NCBI RefSeq assembly: GCF_000374125.1
Contig: NZ_KB893625.1
Location: 654,945 to 718,944, forward strand
Direction: 5' to 3'
Length of the DNA stretch: 64,000 nucleotides
DNA from: Niabella aurantiaca DSM 17617
Lineage (GTDB): Bacteria; Bacteroidota; Bacteroidia; Chitinophagales; Chitinophagaceae
A program made the position numbers and the translations under genes. Positions 1-9,207 of this stretch are shown piece after piece. The notes under the pieces were generated by a model that saw nothing but the letters and a program-made list of their open reading frames with translations, did no database searches and was not told the DNA's origin. How positions within the stretch are numbered: position 1 is the stretch's first letter; every line of letters starts with the position of its first letter.

Positions 1-1
1 T

Positions 2-157
2 AATGCGCGCCTTTTTGTCAGCGGGGATAATTTATGGACGGGGACGCGTTTTTCGGGAATGGATCCTGAAGTGTTACTGAGCTCCAGTGGCGGAATTTCG
101 AGATTTACGTATCCCAACAGTAGAAGAATAATAGTTGGTCTAAATGTTAAGTTTTAA
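2..157 (+). CDS. SusC/RagA-type TonB-dependent receptor, C-terminal end only
   Basis: Only the last 51 codons and the stop are in the window; the open frame runs in from the left edge. The visible residues (SGDNLWTGTRFSGMDPEV, then YPNSRRIIVGLNVKF) are typical of the last beta-strands of SusC-family outer-membrane receptors, including the aromatic C-terminal residue that outer-membrane barrels use for insertion. The next gene is a SusD, 11 nt downstream, which is the standard pairing. SusC imports oligosaccharides with TonB energy. The glycan cannot be judged from this fragment. Confidence 0.85.
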   Translation, partial: NARLFVSGDNLWTGTRFSGMDPEVLLSSSGGISRFTYPNSRRIIVGLNVKF

Positions 158-168
158 ACAGCCCGTAT

Positions 169-1626
169 ATGAAAATTATTTCAATTAAGATAATGGCATG
201 TCTGATTTTGATCAGTTCGTGTAATAAAGACTTGCAGCCGTACGATAGTAAATCAGATGAGATGGCCTTAGCAACGCTATCCGATTTAGAAACGGCAACG
301 ATGGGTACATATGCCGGGATGATCGGACCGGCAAGTGAAACCTTCACATGGTATTATACTATTTTAAGCGAATATCCAAGTGATAACGTAGCTTTAGCCT
401 CAAGCAGCACTAATCATATGCTGCAGGCATACGATTATAATCACTTTGCAGGTATGAATTGTACTACACAATTTTGGAGAATCTCATATAAAATAATTCA
501 TTCTGCCAATCGTGTTATAGAGAAAATTGAAGATGGGGCATCCCCTGAAACGGACCAGCTTAAAGGCGAGAATCTATTTTTACGGGCTATGTGTCACTTT
601 AATCTGGTGCGGGCCTTTGGCCGCCCCTATACACAGGATTCGGGAAATAACCCGGGGGTGGTAATTAAAGATAATACAGCCAATGATCTGCCGGCGCGAA
701 ACTCCGTAAAAGAAGTCTATGATTTTGTTATAAATGACCTGCTAAAGGCAGCAGAGCTGATGTCGGTAAATAAAGATTCCCGGTTTGCTTCCAAAGAGGC
801 AGCTTATGCACTTTTATCGCGTGTTTTTTTGTATATGGAGGACAATGAGAATTCAGCCTTTTATGCAACGAAGGTAATTGATTCAGAACGTTATCAGTTA
901 GCAGGGGCGGAACTTTACAAAAAATATTTCACTGTTGTTCCGGAGCAGAATCCCGAAACAATTTTTGCCGTGCGGCATACGATTTCAGATCCTTATGGAA
1001 TAGTTGGTATCATGTTCTACAACGATCCGGTAACCCGGGCTACGGGTTATGCGCAAATGTCCGCCTCTCTCACTTATGTCAATTTGCTGGATAAATATCC
1101 CCAGGATATCAGACATAGTTTTATTGAACCATTGTTAGATGCAAATGGTAATATCGAAGTGCTTTATGGCGGATTGACGCCTTGCTATATGGTGAATAAA
1201 TACAATAAACAGGAGGGTATCGTTAATTTGAATTCGCCTGTTTATCTGCGATTAGCAGAAATGTATTTAAACCGGGCAGAAGCAAATGCTAAGATTGGGA
1301 ATGAACAGGCTGCTCTTGACGATGTAAATAAGATCCGTATGCGTGCAGGTTTATCAGGTGCAGCCCTCTATACAACAAACGACTTAAAGGGTTTGAACAG
1401 TATATTGGAGGTGGTGTTGCAGGAGCGTAGACTTGAACTGGCGTTTGAAGGACATCGTGTTTATGATTTATTCCGGAATAATCTTCCGATGATTAGAAAC
1501 TATCCTGGGTATCATGGTTTGGATCATTTGCATCAAACTGTTCAGCCTACTGATAATTCAGTAGTGTTTTTAATTCCGGAATATGAAATGAACAACAATC
1601 CGAATTTAACTCCAAACCCATTATGA
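169..1626 (+). CDS. SusD/RagB-family outer-membrane glycan-binding lipoprotein
   Basis: A 485-residue protein with a lipoprotein signal (hydrophobic stretch ending LISSC, Cys19 as the lipidated residue), which places it on the outer membrane. Family hallmarks include an N-terminal helical region rich in aromatic residues, the TPR-like helices around FLRAMCHFNLVRAFGRPY (about residues 138-155) and the C-terminal RLAEMYLNRAEANAKIG and ERRLELAFEGHRVYDLFR segments. SusD proteins lid the SusC barrel and capture the glycan. It lies 11 nt after susC and 6 nt before the next open frame, so it belongs to the same operon. Sequence alone does not identify the bound sugar. Confidence 0.95.
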   Translation: MKIISIKIMACLILISSCNKDLQPYDSKSDEMALATLSDLETATMGTYAGMIGPASETFTWYYTILSEYPSDNVALASSSTNHMLQAYDYNHFAGMNCTTQFWRISYKIIHSANRVIEKIEDGASPETDQLKGENLFLRAMCHFNLVRAFGRPYTQDSGNNPGVVIKDNTANDLPARNSVKEVYDFVINDLLKAAELMSVNKDSRFASKEAAYALLSRVFLYMEDNENSAFYATKVIDSERYQLAGAELYKKYFTVVPEQNPETIFAVRHTISDPYGIVGIMFYNDPVTRATGYAQMSASLTYVNLLDKYPQDIRHSFIEPLLDANGNIEVLYGGLTPCYMVNKYNKQEGIVNLNSPVYLRLAEMYLNRAEANAKIGNEQAALDDVNKIRMRAGLSGAALYTTNDLKGLNSILEVVLQERRLELAFEGHRVYDLFRNNLPMIRNYPGYHGLDHLHQTVQPTDNSVVFLIPEYEMNNNPNLTPNPL

Positions 1627-1728
1627 CCCTCAATGATTGTAAAGCTTATGAATATTCAATTTTTTTTAAGTCTGCTGCAGAAGAGTAAATTCTCTTTTCT
1701 GTCGGGGCAAATAGTGTACTGCCGAAGG

Positions 1729-4239
1729 ATGATGTATCTTTTTGGACCTTTCTTGTTGATGGCTGTTTCAACTGCTGTATTAGGACAAGATCCCACTCCC
1801 TCAATTACAATCGAACCACATCAGATTGTTGTTACGCATCATGCGCATAAGCTTGCAGTGTCAATTGACTGCCCGTTCTTTGATGTGGGTGGGCAAATTA
1901 TTGGGGGGGATGCTCCAATAAAGAAATTTGGCGATATTCGAAAATCAATGAAAGAACCCTTTCGCATTGCATACCCCAATTTGAAACTGAAGGGGGGCGG
2001 GCAAATTCAGGCAGAACTTTTTATTCAATGGTCGCCGAAGGAAAAGCTGCTGCATAAGTGGGTTAGTTATAGTTTATCAGAAATCAAAGCGCCTGTTTTG
2101 ATTAAAGAAATAGTTTTAGACAGACTAAACGCAAAGGGACTTTCACTCAATTTGCCTGCGGCGCCGGGACAAAGTTATCCGGTATTACTGACTGGTTATT
2201 TTGCAGGAATTGAATATCCTGTATCTTCTGTCCGAATGGAATCGGAACAGGTGGTGATCGCTCATCAGCCGGGCCTCAGATTGAAACCGGGGGTAAGGTA
2301 TCAAAGCAGGAAGGCCGTTTACGGCGCTACGCCGCCGGGGCAGGAACGAGCAGCGTTTCTTTCATATATTTCTGCTTACCAGCTATCGGGAAGCCGTGAA
2401 TTACACGTAAATTATAACTCCTGGTGGACTTCTCCGGTGCCGTATTCTGAAAAGAATATTCTTGAGTTGATGGAAACATTCAACCAGAAACTGTATTTAA
2501 ATGGCCATGAATCGTTCAATACATTTTGTATTGATATGGGGTGGTCCGACCCTAAAAGCATCTGGGATATAGATACAAACATGTTCCCGAAAAAATTCAA
2601 TGCCATTCAGCAGGCTGCAAAGAAAATGAATACAAATCTGGGCTTATGGATATCGCCTTCTACTTTTTACGCTCCTGAAAGTGTTGATACCAAATGGGCG
2701 GAGCGGGAGGGATATGAGACTTTTAACGTGAAGTCAACCAGCCATTTTTACCCTATAAGATGCTGTCTTGCCGGTAAGCGCTATGGAACTGCTTTCAGGA
2801 ATAAGCTGGTGAATATGGTACAGCGGTATGAGATCAAGCAGGTAAAGCTGGATGGATATAATTTTGTTTGCCCTGAATCTGATCATGGTCATGAACCTGG
2901 TAATTTATCTATGGAAGCAATAGCTGCCTCATTGATTGAAACCTGCTTACAAATACACCAAGTTTCACCTGAGACCTGGATCGAAACTACCTGTATGGGT
3001 TATAATCCCAGTCCCTGGTGGCTTTTCTATGCCAGCTCCGTTATCGGCACTTTTGGAGGAGATTTCCCAGAGGGACGCATTCCCAGTCCTGTTTACCGGG
3101 AGAGCTATACTTCTGCTCGCGATTTTTTTAATCTTCAGGGTGCCGCTCATATTATGACACCGATCTCCTCGCAGGAGGTGTTGGGCGTTATTCATCAAAC
3201 ATCAGAGTCTTTCGCCAATGATGCCGTTACGACGATTATGCGGGGCCATATGTTTCTGCCTTTATATGTTAATCCGAAATTTATGAACGCTTCACGTTGG
3301 AAAATGATGGTGGATATGATTACTTGGGCCAGGAATAATACAGCGTTCATTAATAATACGATCCCGCTTTTTCCCAAAACCTGGCAAAACGGGGATATAC
3401 CCAAGGGGGAAAAAGATCCTTCTCTTATGCCTCGTGAACCTTATGGCTATGCGCATTGCAATAAAAATGAAGGGTTAATTGAACTTAGAAACCCTTGGAT
3501 CGAAAATAGCGGGTACACGTTGAAGATTGATAGCAGTATCGGACTTCCGAAACAGGGTAAGAATTTGAATATTGTAAGTATTTATCCTGAGGTAAGAGTG
3601 TATGCAAAAAAACTGCAGTATGGCGATACCATTACTATTCCGCTTGCCCCATACGAAACGCTGGTATTATCTGTGACTGACAAAGCGTTGCCGAATGAAC
3701 TTCCCCGGGTGACCGAAGCGCTTCGTGGATTTGACGCGGTTAAGATTAATAAAATTGATAAGACCCTTATTAAGACGACGGGCATAAATCATGTTGCAGA
3801 TTCGGCTTCACCGGCAACTTCAATGGTCAGGCTTAGCATGGAGGGGTCTGTTAATATAGTGTCCACTAAAGCCGATTTGCTGATACTCATGGAGGGTAAT
3901 AACGATGCTTTCAAACCTGAAGGAACCGTTTATATTAATGGGAACAAAAGGCCCTTGGTAACAACCGAAAACAGCAGGGTGTTGCCCCGATGGGGGGTCG
4001 GTAAAAAATACTGGACTTTTCTGAAGGCTCCTCTGTATCACGGGGAGAATGTTATTTCGTTTAAAATTGATTTACCGCGCTCATCGCCACAAAGAGTTTC
4101 CGTATGGGGGGTGGCTCATAAATCGGGCGGCAACGAAAATAACAACTATCCGAATGCGCTTCCCCAACCTGAAAATGTCTCTTTGGCGTCCATTAACCTG
4201 ATCGAATCATTTGATACGGAAGCTGTTAATATGCGTTGA
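1729..4239 (+). CDS. clan GH-D-like (alpha-galactosidase-type) glycoside hydrolase
   Basis: A large secreted glycosidase. The open frame extends upstream to 1633, but the signal peptide (MMYLFGPFLLMAVSTAVLGQ) starts at codons 33-34 of that frame, so 1729 is preferred; 1633 remains possible. Numbered from 1633, an N-terminal beta-rich domain is followed by a TIM barrel of the GH27/GH36 type: FCIDMGW (298-304), GLWISP (337-342) and VKLDGYNF (404-411), whose Asp407 is the likely nucleophile. Asp477 in GGDFPEGR is an acid/base candidate. A beta-sandwich C-terminus follows. It overlaps the upstream part of the next frame. The family level is fairly secure, but the substrate is not. An alpha-linked sugar released outside the inner membrane is the inference. 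Confidence 0.75.
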   Translation: MMYLFGPFLLMAVSTAVLGQDPTPSITIEPHQIVVTHHAHKLAVSIDCPFFDVGGQIIGGDAPIKKFGDIRKSMKEPFRIAYPNLKLKGGGQIQAELFIQWSPKEKLLHKWVSYSLSEIKAPVLIKEIVLDRLNAKGLSLNLPAAPGQSYPVLLTGYFAGIEYPVSSVRMESEQVVIAHQPGLRLKPGVRYQSRKAVYGATPPGQERAAFLSYISAYQLSGSRELHVNYNSWWTSPVPYSEKNILELMETFNQKLYLNGHESFNTFCIDMGWSDPKSIWDIDTNMFPKKFNAIQQAAKKMNTNLGLWISPSTFYAPESVDTKWAEREGYETFNVKSTSHFYPIRCCLAGKRYGTAFRNKLVNMVQRYEIKQVKLDGYNFVCPESDHGHEPGNLSMEAIAASLIETCLQIHQVSPETWIETTCMGYNPSPWWLFYASSVIGTFGGDFPEGRIPSPVYRESYTSARDFFNLQGAAHIMTPISSQEVLGVIHQTSESFANDAVTTIMRGHMFLPLYVNPKFMNASRWKMMVDMITWARNNTAFINNTIPLFPKTWQNGDIPKGEKDPSLMPREPYGYAHCNKNEGLIELRNPWIENSGYTLKIDSSIGLPKQGKNLNIVSIYPEVRVYAKKLQYGDTITIPLAPYETLVLSVTDKALPNELPRVTEALRGFDAVKINKIDKTLIKTTGINHVADSASPATSMVRLSMEGSVNIVSTKADLLILMEGNNDAFKPEGTVYINGNKRPLVTTENSRVLPRWGVGKKYWTFLKAPLYHGENVISFKIDLPRSSPQRVSVWGVAHKSGGNENNNYPNALPQPENVSLASINLIESFDTEAVNMR

Positions 4240-4265
4240 ATATTATTAATTCGAAACTAAAAGAG

Positions 4266-5039
4266 ATGAATCTAAATGAGAAAAATATTTTGGTTACCGG
4301 CGGTGGTGGTTTTGGGGTGGGAGAAGGAGTTTGCAAAGCGCTTTTGTCCTGTGGTGCCCGGCTTATTGTTAACGAAAAAGATCCGGAAAAAACGGCCAGG
4401 GTTTCTGAAAAATTTCCCGGCGTGCTGACTATTGCTGCAGACATCGCTAAAACATCTGAAGTCGCCTCCATGTTCGAACGTATAGAAAAGGAAGTGGGTG
4501 TTCTTCATGGCCTGGTGAATAACGCAGGAATAGGGCTGAGTAAGCCTGCGCACGAAATTACAGAACAAGAATTTGATCAATTATATCAGATAGATATCAG
4601 AAGTGTATGGCTGATCTCTAAATTTTTTATCCAACAGCTTTTAAAGAATGATATTACGGGCAACATTGTAAATATTTCGTCAGTCCATGCCCATTCGACT
4701 ATTCCGGGACATGCCATTTATGCCAGTGCCAAATCTGCAGTTGAAGGGCTTACCCGGGGTATGGCGGTTGACTTAGGTCAATACAACATTAGGGTAAACG
4801 CCGTGGCCCCCGGTTACGTGCATGCCGAACAGAATTACGATCTTTTAAGGTCGGTAACAGATAACCCGGAGCAATGGGTGGAGAATATTATTTTAAAGGA
4901 ACAGGTAATCCATACCGAAATTCAGCCCGAAGATTGTGGCTATACCGTTGGTTTTCTTCTTTCAGATTTAAGCAGGGCCATTACCGGACAAACCTTGTAT
5001 GTTGATAACGGGAGCACTATTCAACTATTTGCATCATAG
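4266..5039 (+). CDS. short-chain dehydrogenase/reductase, sugar-acid pathway
   Basis: A 257-residue classical SDR using NAD(P)H. The frame opens with a TTG at 4236 inside the previous gene, but ATG at 4266 starts the conserved Rossmann strand directly and is preferred. From that ATG, the dinucleotide motif is TGGGGFGVG (11-19), one residue longer than the usual TGxxxGxG. NNAG is at 85-88, the catalytic Ser at 138-139, and YASAK gives Tyr152 and Lys156. It sits between a glycosidase and an enolase-superfamily dehydratase. A role as sugar 1-dehydrogenase or as 2-keto-3-deoxy-acid 4-dehydrogenase is inferred from that context and is not determined by the sequence. Confidence 0.88.
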   Translation: MNLNEKNILVTGGGGFGVGEGVCKALLSCGARLIVNEKDPEKTARVSEKFPGVLTIAADIAKTSEVASMFERIEKEVGVLHGLVNNAGIGLSKPAHEITEQEFDQLYQIDIRSVWLISKFFIQQLLKNDITGNIVNISSVHAHSTIPGHAIYASAKSAVEGLTRGMAVDLGQYNIRVNAVAPGYVHAEQNYDLLRSVTDNPEQWVENIILKEQVIHTEIQPEDCGYTVGFLLSDLSRAITGQTLYVDNGSTIQLFAS

Positions 5040-5048
5040 TCTATTTAT

Positions 5049-6179
5049 ATGAGGGTACATAAAATTGTTGTTTATGAAGTAATCGTTCCCGCCAAACAGG
5101 GAACCATTGATAGCGGTGATGTTAGCAGGCCACTGCATAAATTACCTGTTGACGCTAAACAGGGATGGAGCGTCCAGTTCGACGAATTGTCCAAACTGAT
5201 TATTGAGCTGCAGTTAGATTCAGGAATTACAGGTTGGGGTGAATGCTATCGAAATCATAACAAGGATGTTGTAGCCGGGATCATCCAGATGCTTATCGGG
5301 AAAGATATAACAAGCCTGGTCTTGCAAAATCTGCCTTTTGCTTTTTGTAGGGAATATGATGGATTTGAATGTGCGATTTGGGATGCGTATGCTAAGATGC
5401 ACCAACTACGGGTGGTAGATCTTTTGGGAGGCGCACTCAGGAATAAAGTAAAAGTGGGCGCCTGGTCGAGTCATCGAACCCGGACCGATGTAGGGGTTGT
5501 AGCAGGAAAATTCCATAAAATGGGGTACGATTGTATTAAGTTTAAATGCGATCTTCAGGATGATGTTGTCTCCTGGTGCGAGATTATCGCAGCAGAGGCG
5601 CCTGGCATGCAAGTGATTCTTGATCCGAATGAGCGTTGGGAATATGGGTTTCAGGCGCGGCAACGGATGGAGGCATTAGAAAAAGTGGGCAATATATTAT
5701 GCCTGGAAGACCCGATACCAAGATGGAAAATCCAAGAGTATGCGGAACTGAAGAACTTTGCATCCATACCGATAGTACTGCACGTGGCACTGCCTTATAT
5801 GCTGCAAGGGCAAAGAATACAGGACGCGGTTCGCGCGATTCAACTGCAGGCCGTTGATGGCTTCAATTTCAATGCTGGGCTGGCTAATTTCCAACGAATG
5901 GATCATATTGCGGCGGCGGCAGAATTGCCCTGCTGGCATGGCTCAGAAATTGATCTTGGTATACTTGAGGCGATGTATGTACATAGTGCGGCTGCGGCTG
6001 GCTCCTGTGTGTGGCCAAGCGATATTTTTGGACGAATGATAAGAACGCACGACCTGTTACGAACACCATTGCGTTTTGAACCACCGTATGTCTATTTACC
6101 GGAAGGCATTGGTTTGGGCATAGAACCGGATACAGATGCCATCGCACGTTATCAAATAAGTAAAAAAGAGTATAACTGA
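5049..6179 (+). CDS. mandelate racemase/muconate lactonizing enzyme family protein (sugar-acid dehydratase candidate)
   Basis: A 376-residue enolase-superfamily protein, probably a cytosolic Mg-dependent acid-sugar dehydratase. The N-terminal capping domain (ITGWGE, 60-65) leads into the barrel. Visible active-site elements are KFK (Lys164, Lys166; the KxK base motif), LDPNERW with metal ligand Asp192 and Asn194, and CLEDP with Glu220. The third ligand, normally Glu or Asp after the next strand, is not evident: the stretch reads IPIVLHVALPY. WHGSEID (296-302) resembles the C-terminal His/Glu region. It starts 9 nt after the SDR. The family is secure. The reaction is inferred from the SDR and FAH neighbours, and the altered third ligand leaves some doubt. 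Confidence 0.85.
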   Translation: MRVHKIVVYEVIVPAKQGTIDSGDVSRPLHKLPVDAKQGWSVQFDELSKLIIELQLDSGITGWGECYRNHNKDVVAGIIQMLIGKDITSLVLQNLPFAFCREYDGFECAIWDAYAKMHQLRVVDLLGGALRNKVKVGAWSSHRTRTDVGVVAGKFHKMGYDCIKFKCDLQDDVVSWCEIIAAEAPGMQVILDPNERWEYGFQARQRMEALEKVGNILCLEDPIPRWKIQEYAELKNFASIPIVLHVALPYMLQGQRIQDAVRAIQLQAVDGFNFNAGLANFQRMDHIAAAAELPCWHGSEIDLGILEAMYVHSAAAAGSCVWPSDIFGRMIRTHDLLRTPLRFEPPYVYLPEGIGLGIEPDTDAIARYQISKKEYN

Positions 6180-6184
6180 TTATA

Positions 6185-7069
6185 ATGATAAATCCATTCA
6201 CAGGAAAAGATACGGATCGGGCCGCCATATGGGAAATGCTGGTAGCCCGGGATATTGAAGCTTTTGTAAAAGAAGACTGGTCAATGATTGCGGAAGATTT
6301 CATTGAAGAGAACTTCATTGGTATTGATGGACAGAATAAAAGTGATCCGGATGGCTGGGTGCTTAGTTTCCCGAACCTGGAAGCCTATAAAACAGAATGG
6401 CTAAAACAGGCAAAGATTTTTAATGAAGTGAAATGGGCCGGTGATCCCAAAGCCATGTATTTACAGGTGACTATTTTAAACGATATAGAAATTAGAGAAG
6501 ATAAGGCATTAGCACATAAAAAGTTTATCGGCTCATTTGTAAAAGCCAATGGTGAAAGAGAGGTTGCGAACTGGCAAACGGTATACTACTGCCGTTGTAT
6601 AAATGGAACCTGGAAAATTACCGGATTTACCGGGTACCTTCCTCATTTTACTGGTTCTGTTGCAGAAAAAATGGAACGGCAAATTCAATTTACAACACAG
6701 GCGGTACAGCATAAGACTGCCGGGCCCTATTCACCCGTGTTGATTATTGATCCAGCCAGACTGGTGGTTATTTCCGGACAGGCAGCTATTGCTGTAGATG
6801 GAAATATTGTTGGCGATACGATCGAAACCCAGGCAAGAAAAACGCTTGATAATTGTAAAAAGCAACTGGCATTTGCGGGATGTAGTCTTGATGACGTTTT
6901 TAAAGTAAATGTTTACATGAAAGATCTTGCAGACTGGCCGGTATTCAACGAAGTGTACAAAAAGTATTTTAATAACCCATTGCCGGTGCGAACAGCTGTG
7001 CAAACAGGTTTACTTGAAAAGCTGCTGGTGGAGATAGAGCTGTGGGCAATAAAAAAAATAGTTTCATGA
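6185..7069 (+). CDS. SnoaL/NTF2-like domain fused to a RidA (YjgF/YER057c) domain
   Basis: A 294-residue two-domain protein. Residues about 15-155 look like an NTF2/SnoaL-type fold, with an amphipathic N-terminal helix region and a C-terminal beta segment ending WKITGFTGYLPHF. Residues about 175-292 are a RidA domain: GPYSPV, VISGQ, the helix ETQARKTLDNCKKQLAFAG, VNVYMKDLADWPVFNEVY, and PVRTAV, which carries the Arg that in RidA enzymes contacts the substrate carboxylate. RidA proteins hydrolyse reactive enamines/imines; some relatives act on other compounds. The fusion is uncommon, and its location between a dehydratase and a creatininase-family gene suggests a dedicated catabolic step. The frame overlaps the next gene by ATGA. 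Confidence 0.8.
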   Translation: MINPFTGKDTDRAAIWEMLVARDIEAFVKEDWSMIAEDFIEENFIGIDGQNKSDPDGWVLSFPNLEAYKTEWLKQAKIFNEVKWAGDPKAMYLQVTILNDIEIREDKALAHKKFIGSFVKANGEREVANWQTVYYCRCINGTWKITGFTGYLPHFTGSVAEKMERQIQFTTQAVQHKTAGPYSPVLIIDPARLVVISGQAAIAVDGNIVGDTIETQARKTLDNCKKQLAFAGCSLDDVFKVNVYMKDLADWPVFNEVYKKYFNNPLPVRTAVQTGLLEKLLVEIELWAIKKIVS

Positions 7070-7836
7070 TTTGGGATCAGCTTACTTCTGCACAAATAGG
7101 GGCTCTGGATAAGAATATTCCGGTACTATTACCATTAACCGCTACCGAACAGCACGGTGGACATCTGCCGCTGGCAACCGACCGATTGATCGGAGAACAT
7201 TTCGCACATTGTTTGCATACTGAAATGAGTGGCACTGTTTTGATTCTTCCGGCAATTAATGTGGGCTGCTCTGACCACCATATGGATTTTCCCGGTACTT
7301 TAAGTTTAACGCATGGTACTTTTTTATTGGTAGTAAAAGAAATGATTGTTTCGGTACTGCGACATGGGTTTAATAAAATAATTCTCCTCAACAGCCATGG
7401 AGGCAATCAGGGAATTATGAACGTAGTTGCCGAACAACTTGGCTATGAAAACCCCGGGACGCATATTGTGACCGTTACATGGTGGGTGCTGGCGCAGGAA
7501 GCATTGAGAAAAATTACAGAGACAGGCCCGGGTGGGACAGGCCATGCCTGCGAATTTGAGACTTCCCTTATCCAGCTCATTGCAAACCATCTGGTAGATA
7601 ATGCAAGCATACAAAAAGGCCAGAATATGCCTGCATTCACATGGGCCGAAGGCGATATGCTTCGAGGGCCGGCAGCATCCTATTACCGCACCTTTAAATC
7701 AAAAACTTCCAATGGTATTTACGGAAACCCACTTAAGGCGTCCGCCCAAAAAGGCCAACAAATTACAACTACCGTAGTTCATGCGCTCAAACAAATAGTC
7801 ATTGATATTTATAGAATAAATGAGCAGAACCTGTAA
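7066..7836 (+). CDS. creatininase-family amidohydrolase (possible lactonase/amidase)
   Basis: A 256-residue creatininase-family hydrolase. An earlier ATG at 7042 is in frame, but ATG at 7066 overlaps the previous stop as ATGA and starts with the usual family opening (MIWDQLTSAQIGALD), so it is preferred. Metal-ligand motifs are present: TEQHGGHLPLATD (Glu28, His30, Asp39), NSHGGNQG (His111) and HACEFETS (Glu163). Known family members open cyclic amides or deformylate. In this operon no recognisable sugar lactonase is present, so ring opening of an aldonolactone or a lactam is a reasonable guess but only that. Confidence 0.85.
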   Translation: MIWDQLTSAQIGALDKNIPVLLPLTATEQHGGHLPLATDRLIGEHFAHCLHTEMSGTVLILPAINVGCSDHHMDFPGTLSLTHGTFLLVVKEMIVSVLRHGFNKIILLNSHGGNQGIMNVVAEQLGYENPGTHIVTVTWWVLAQEALRKITETGPGGTGHACEFETSLIQLIANHLVDNASIQKGQNMPAFTWAEGDMLRGPAASYYRTFKSKTSNGIYGNPLKASAQKGQQITTTVVHALKQIVIDIYRINEQNL

Positions 7837-7881
7837 TGTATATGCGGTTAAGCGGTACTTCTATAGAAAATTTAAAATTTT

Positions 7882-9180
7882 ATGTCTTACTTGATTTCTG
7901 CGGCGATGGACCCTGTAAAAAATAGCAGACATACCTGGCAGATTGCAACGATTGGTGGTTTCTTTTTTATTTTCGGATTTATAACCTGGGTTAATGGTAC
8001 ATTGATACCTTACCTTACCATAGCCTGTGAGTTGAAAGAATGGCAGGCGTACCTCGTGACCTTCGCCTTTTATATTTCTTATACTGCCCTGGCGATACCA
8101 TCCAGCAGGGTTTTACAGCTTACTGGAATGATTAAGGGAATGCGTATTGGGCTGGTTGTTATGGCGGGCGGATGCCTTCTCTTTGTTCCTGCAGCTTATA
8201 CCCGGTACTACCCCTTATTCCTAATTGCACTTTTTGTAGTGGGTGCAGGCCTTACAATATTACAAACAGCTGTAAATCCTTATATCACACTGATCGGGTC
8301 TATTGATAAAGCGGCTCAGCGAATGAGTATTATGGGCATTTGTAATAAATTTGCCGGTATCATAGCTCCACTTATATTCGGGGCCATTTTATTAAAAAAT
8401 GCGGATAGTTTAATTGTTGAACTTCAATCAATGGATGCTGTTGAAAAAAAGCTGCGTTTGGATCGGCTTGCCAAAGCGGTCATTCTGCCGTATCTCATTT
8501 TGTCAGGGTCCTTATTAGTTACCGCTTTCCTTATTAAATATGCTCGCCTTCCAGAGATAAGACCTTCCCAGTTGATCGGCAATAGCATTATTAGCGAGAC
8601 AAAGAAATCGTTCCTTTCTTATCGTTCAAATTTTGTTTTTGGTTTCATCGCTGTTTTTTGTACGATGGGACTAGAGGTTATCGCCGGCGATACTATTGCG
8701 AATTACGGATTATACCAGGGGCTCAGTTTAAATATTTCAAAAAACCTTACCGCCTTTACGCTGGCCAGTACATTACTTGGTTATCTTTTAGGCGTAATTT
8801 TAATACCGAAAATTGTATCTCAACAAAAAGCTTATTTGTATTCCTCCGTATTGGGGAGTGGCGTTGTTATCCTCGCTGTTGTAACATCTGGTAGAGCTTC
8901 CGTAGCATGTGTGACTTTACTTGGCCTTACAAACGCCTTGTTATGGCCTGCGATCTGGCCGCAGGCACTCAGGGGACTATCAAATAAAACTCTTAACAAC
9001 GTATCTGCCATATTAATTATGGGCGTTGCAGGTGGGGCAGTGATGCCATTGATGTATACCTGGTTGTCGCATTATACCAATAACAGAGTCGCCTATCTGA
9101 TTTTGCTACCCTGTTATCTCTTTAACCTCTATTATGGTACTCGTGGCGTAAGAGAAACATCTTTTAAACATAAAATTTGA
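7882..9180 (+). CDS. FucP-like MFS sugar:proton symporter
   Basis: A 432-residue inner-membrane transporter of the fucose/glucose-galactose permease branch of the major facilitator superfamily. The opening transmembrane segment FFFIFGFITWVNGTLIPYL carries the family pattern (FFxxGFxTxxNGxLIPxL). About twelve hydrophobic segments can be traced, with a central cytoplasmic loop around residues 215-245. It follows the creatininase-family gene by 45 nt and sits among sugar-acid catabolic enzymes, so it probably brings the released monosaccharide into the cytoplasm. E. coli FucP takes L-fucose, but the branch also carries other hexoses, so the substrate is not fixed. Starts at Met1 or Met9 are both possible. 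Confidence 0.88.
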   Translation: MSYLISAAMDPVKNSRHTWQIATIGGFFFIFGFITWVNGTLIPYLTIACELKEWQAYLVTFAFYISYTALAIPSSRVLQLTGMIKGMRIGLVVMAGGCLLFVPAAYTRYYPLFLIALFVVGAGLTILQTAVNPYITLIGSIDKAAQRMSIMGICNKFAGIIAPLIFGAILLKNADSLIVELQSMDAVEKKLRLDRLAKAVILPYLILSGSLLVTAFLIKYARLPEIRPSQLIGNSIISETKKSFLSYRSNFVFGFIAVFCTMGLEVIAGDTIANYGLYQGLSLNISKNLTAFTLASTLLGYLLGVILIPKIVSQQKAYLYSSVLGSGVVILAVVTSGRASVACVTLLGLTNALLWPAIWPQALRGLSNKTLNNVSAILIMGVAGGAVMPLMYTWLSHYTNNRVAYLILLPCYLFNLYYGTRGVRETSFKHKI

Positions 9181-9207
9181 TTTTAGTTAATTCATAAATG
9201 TCTAAGA

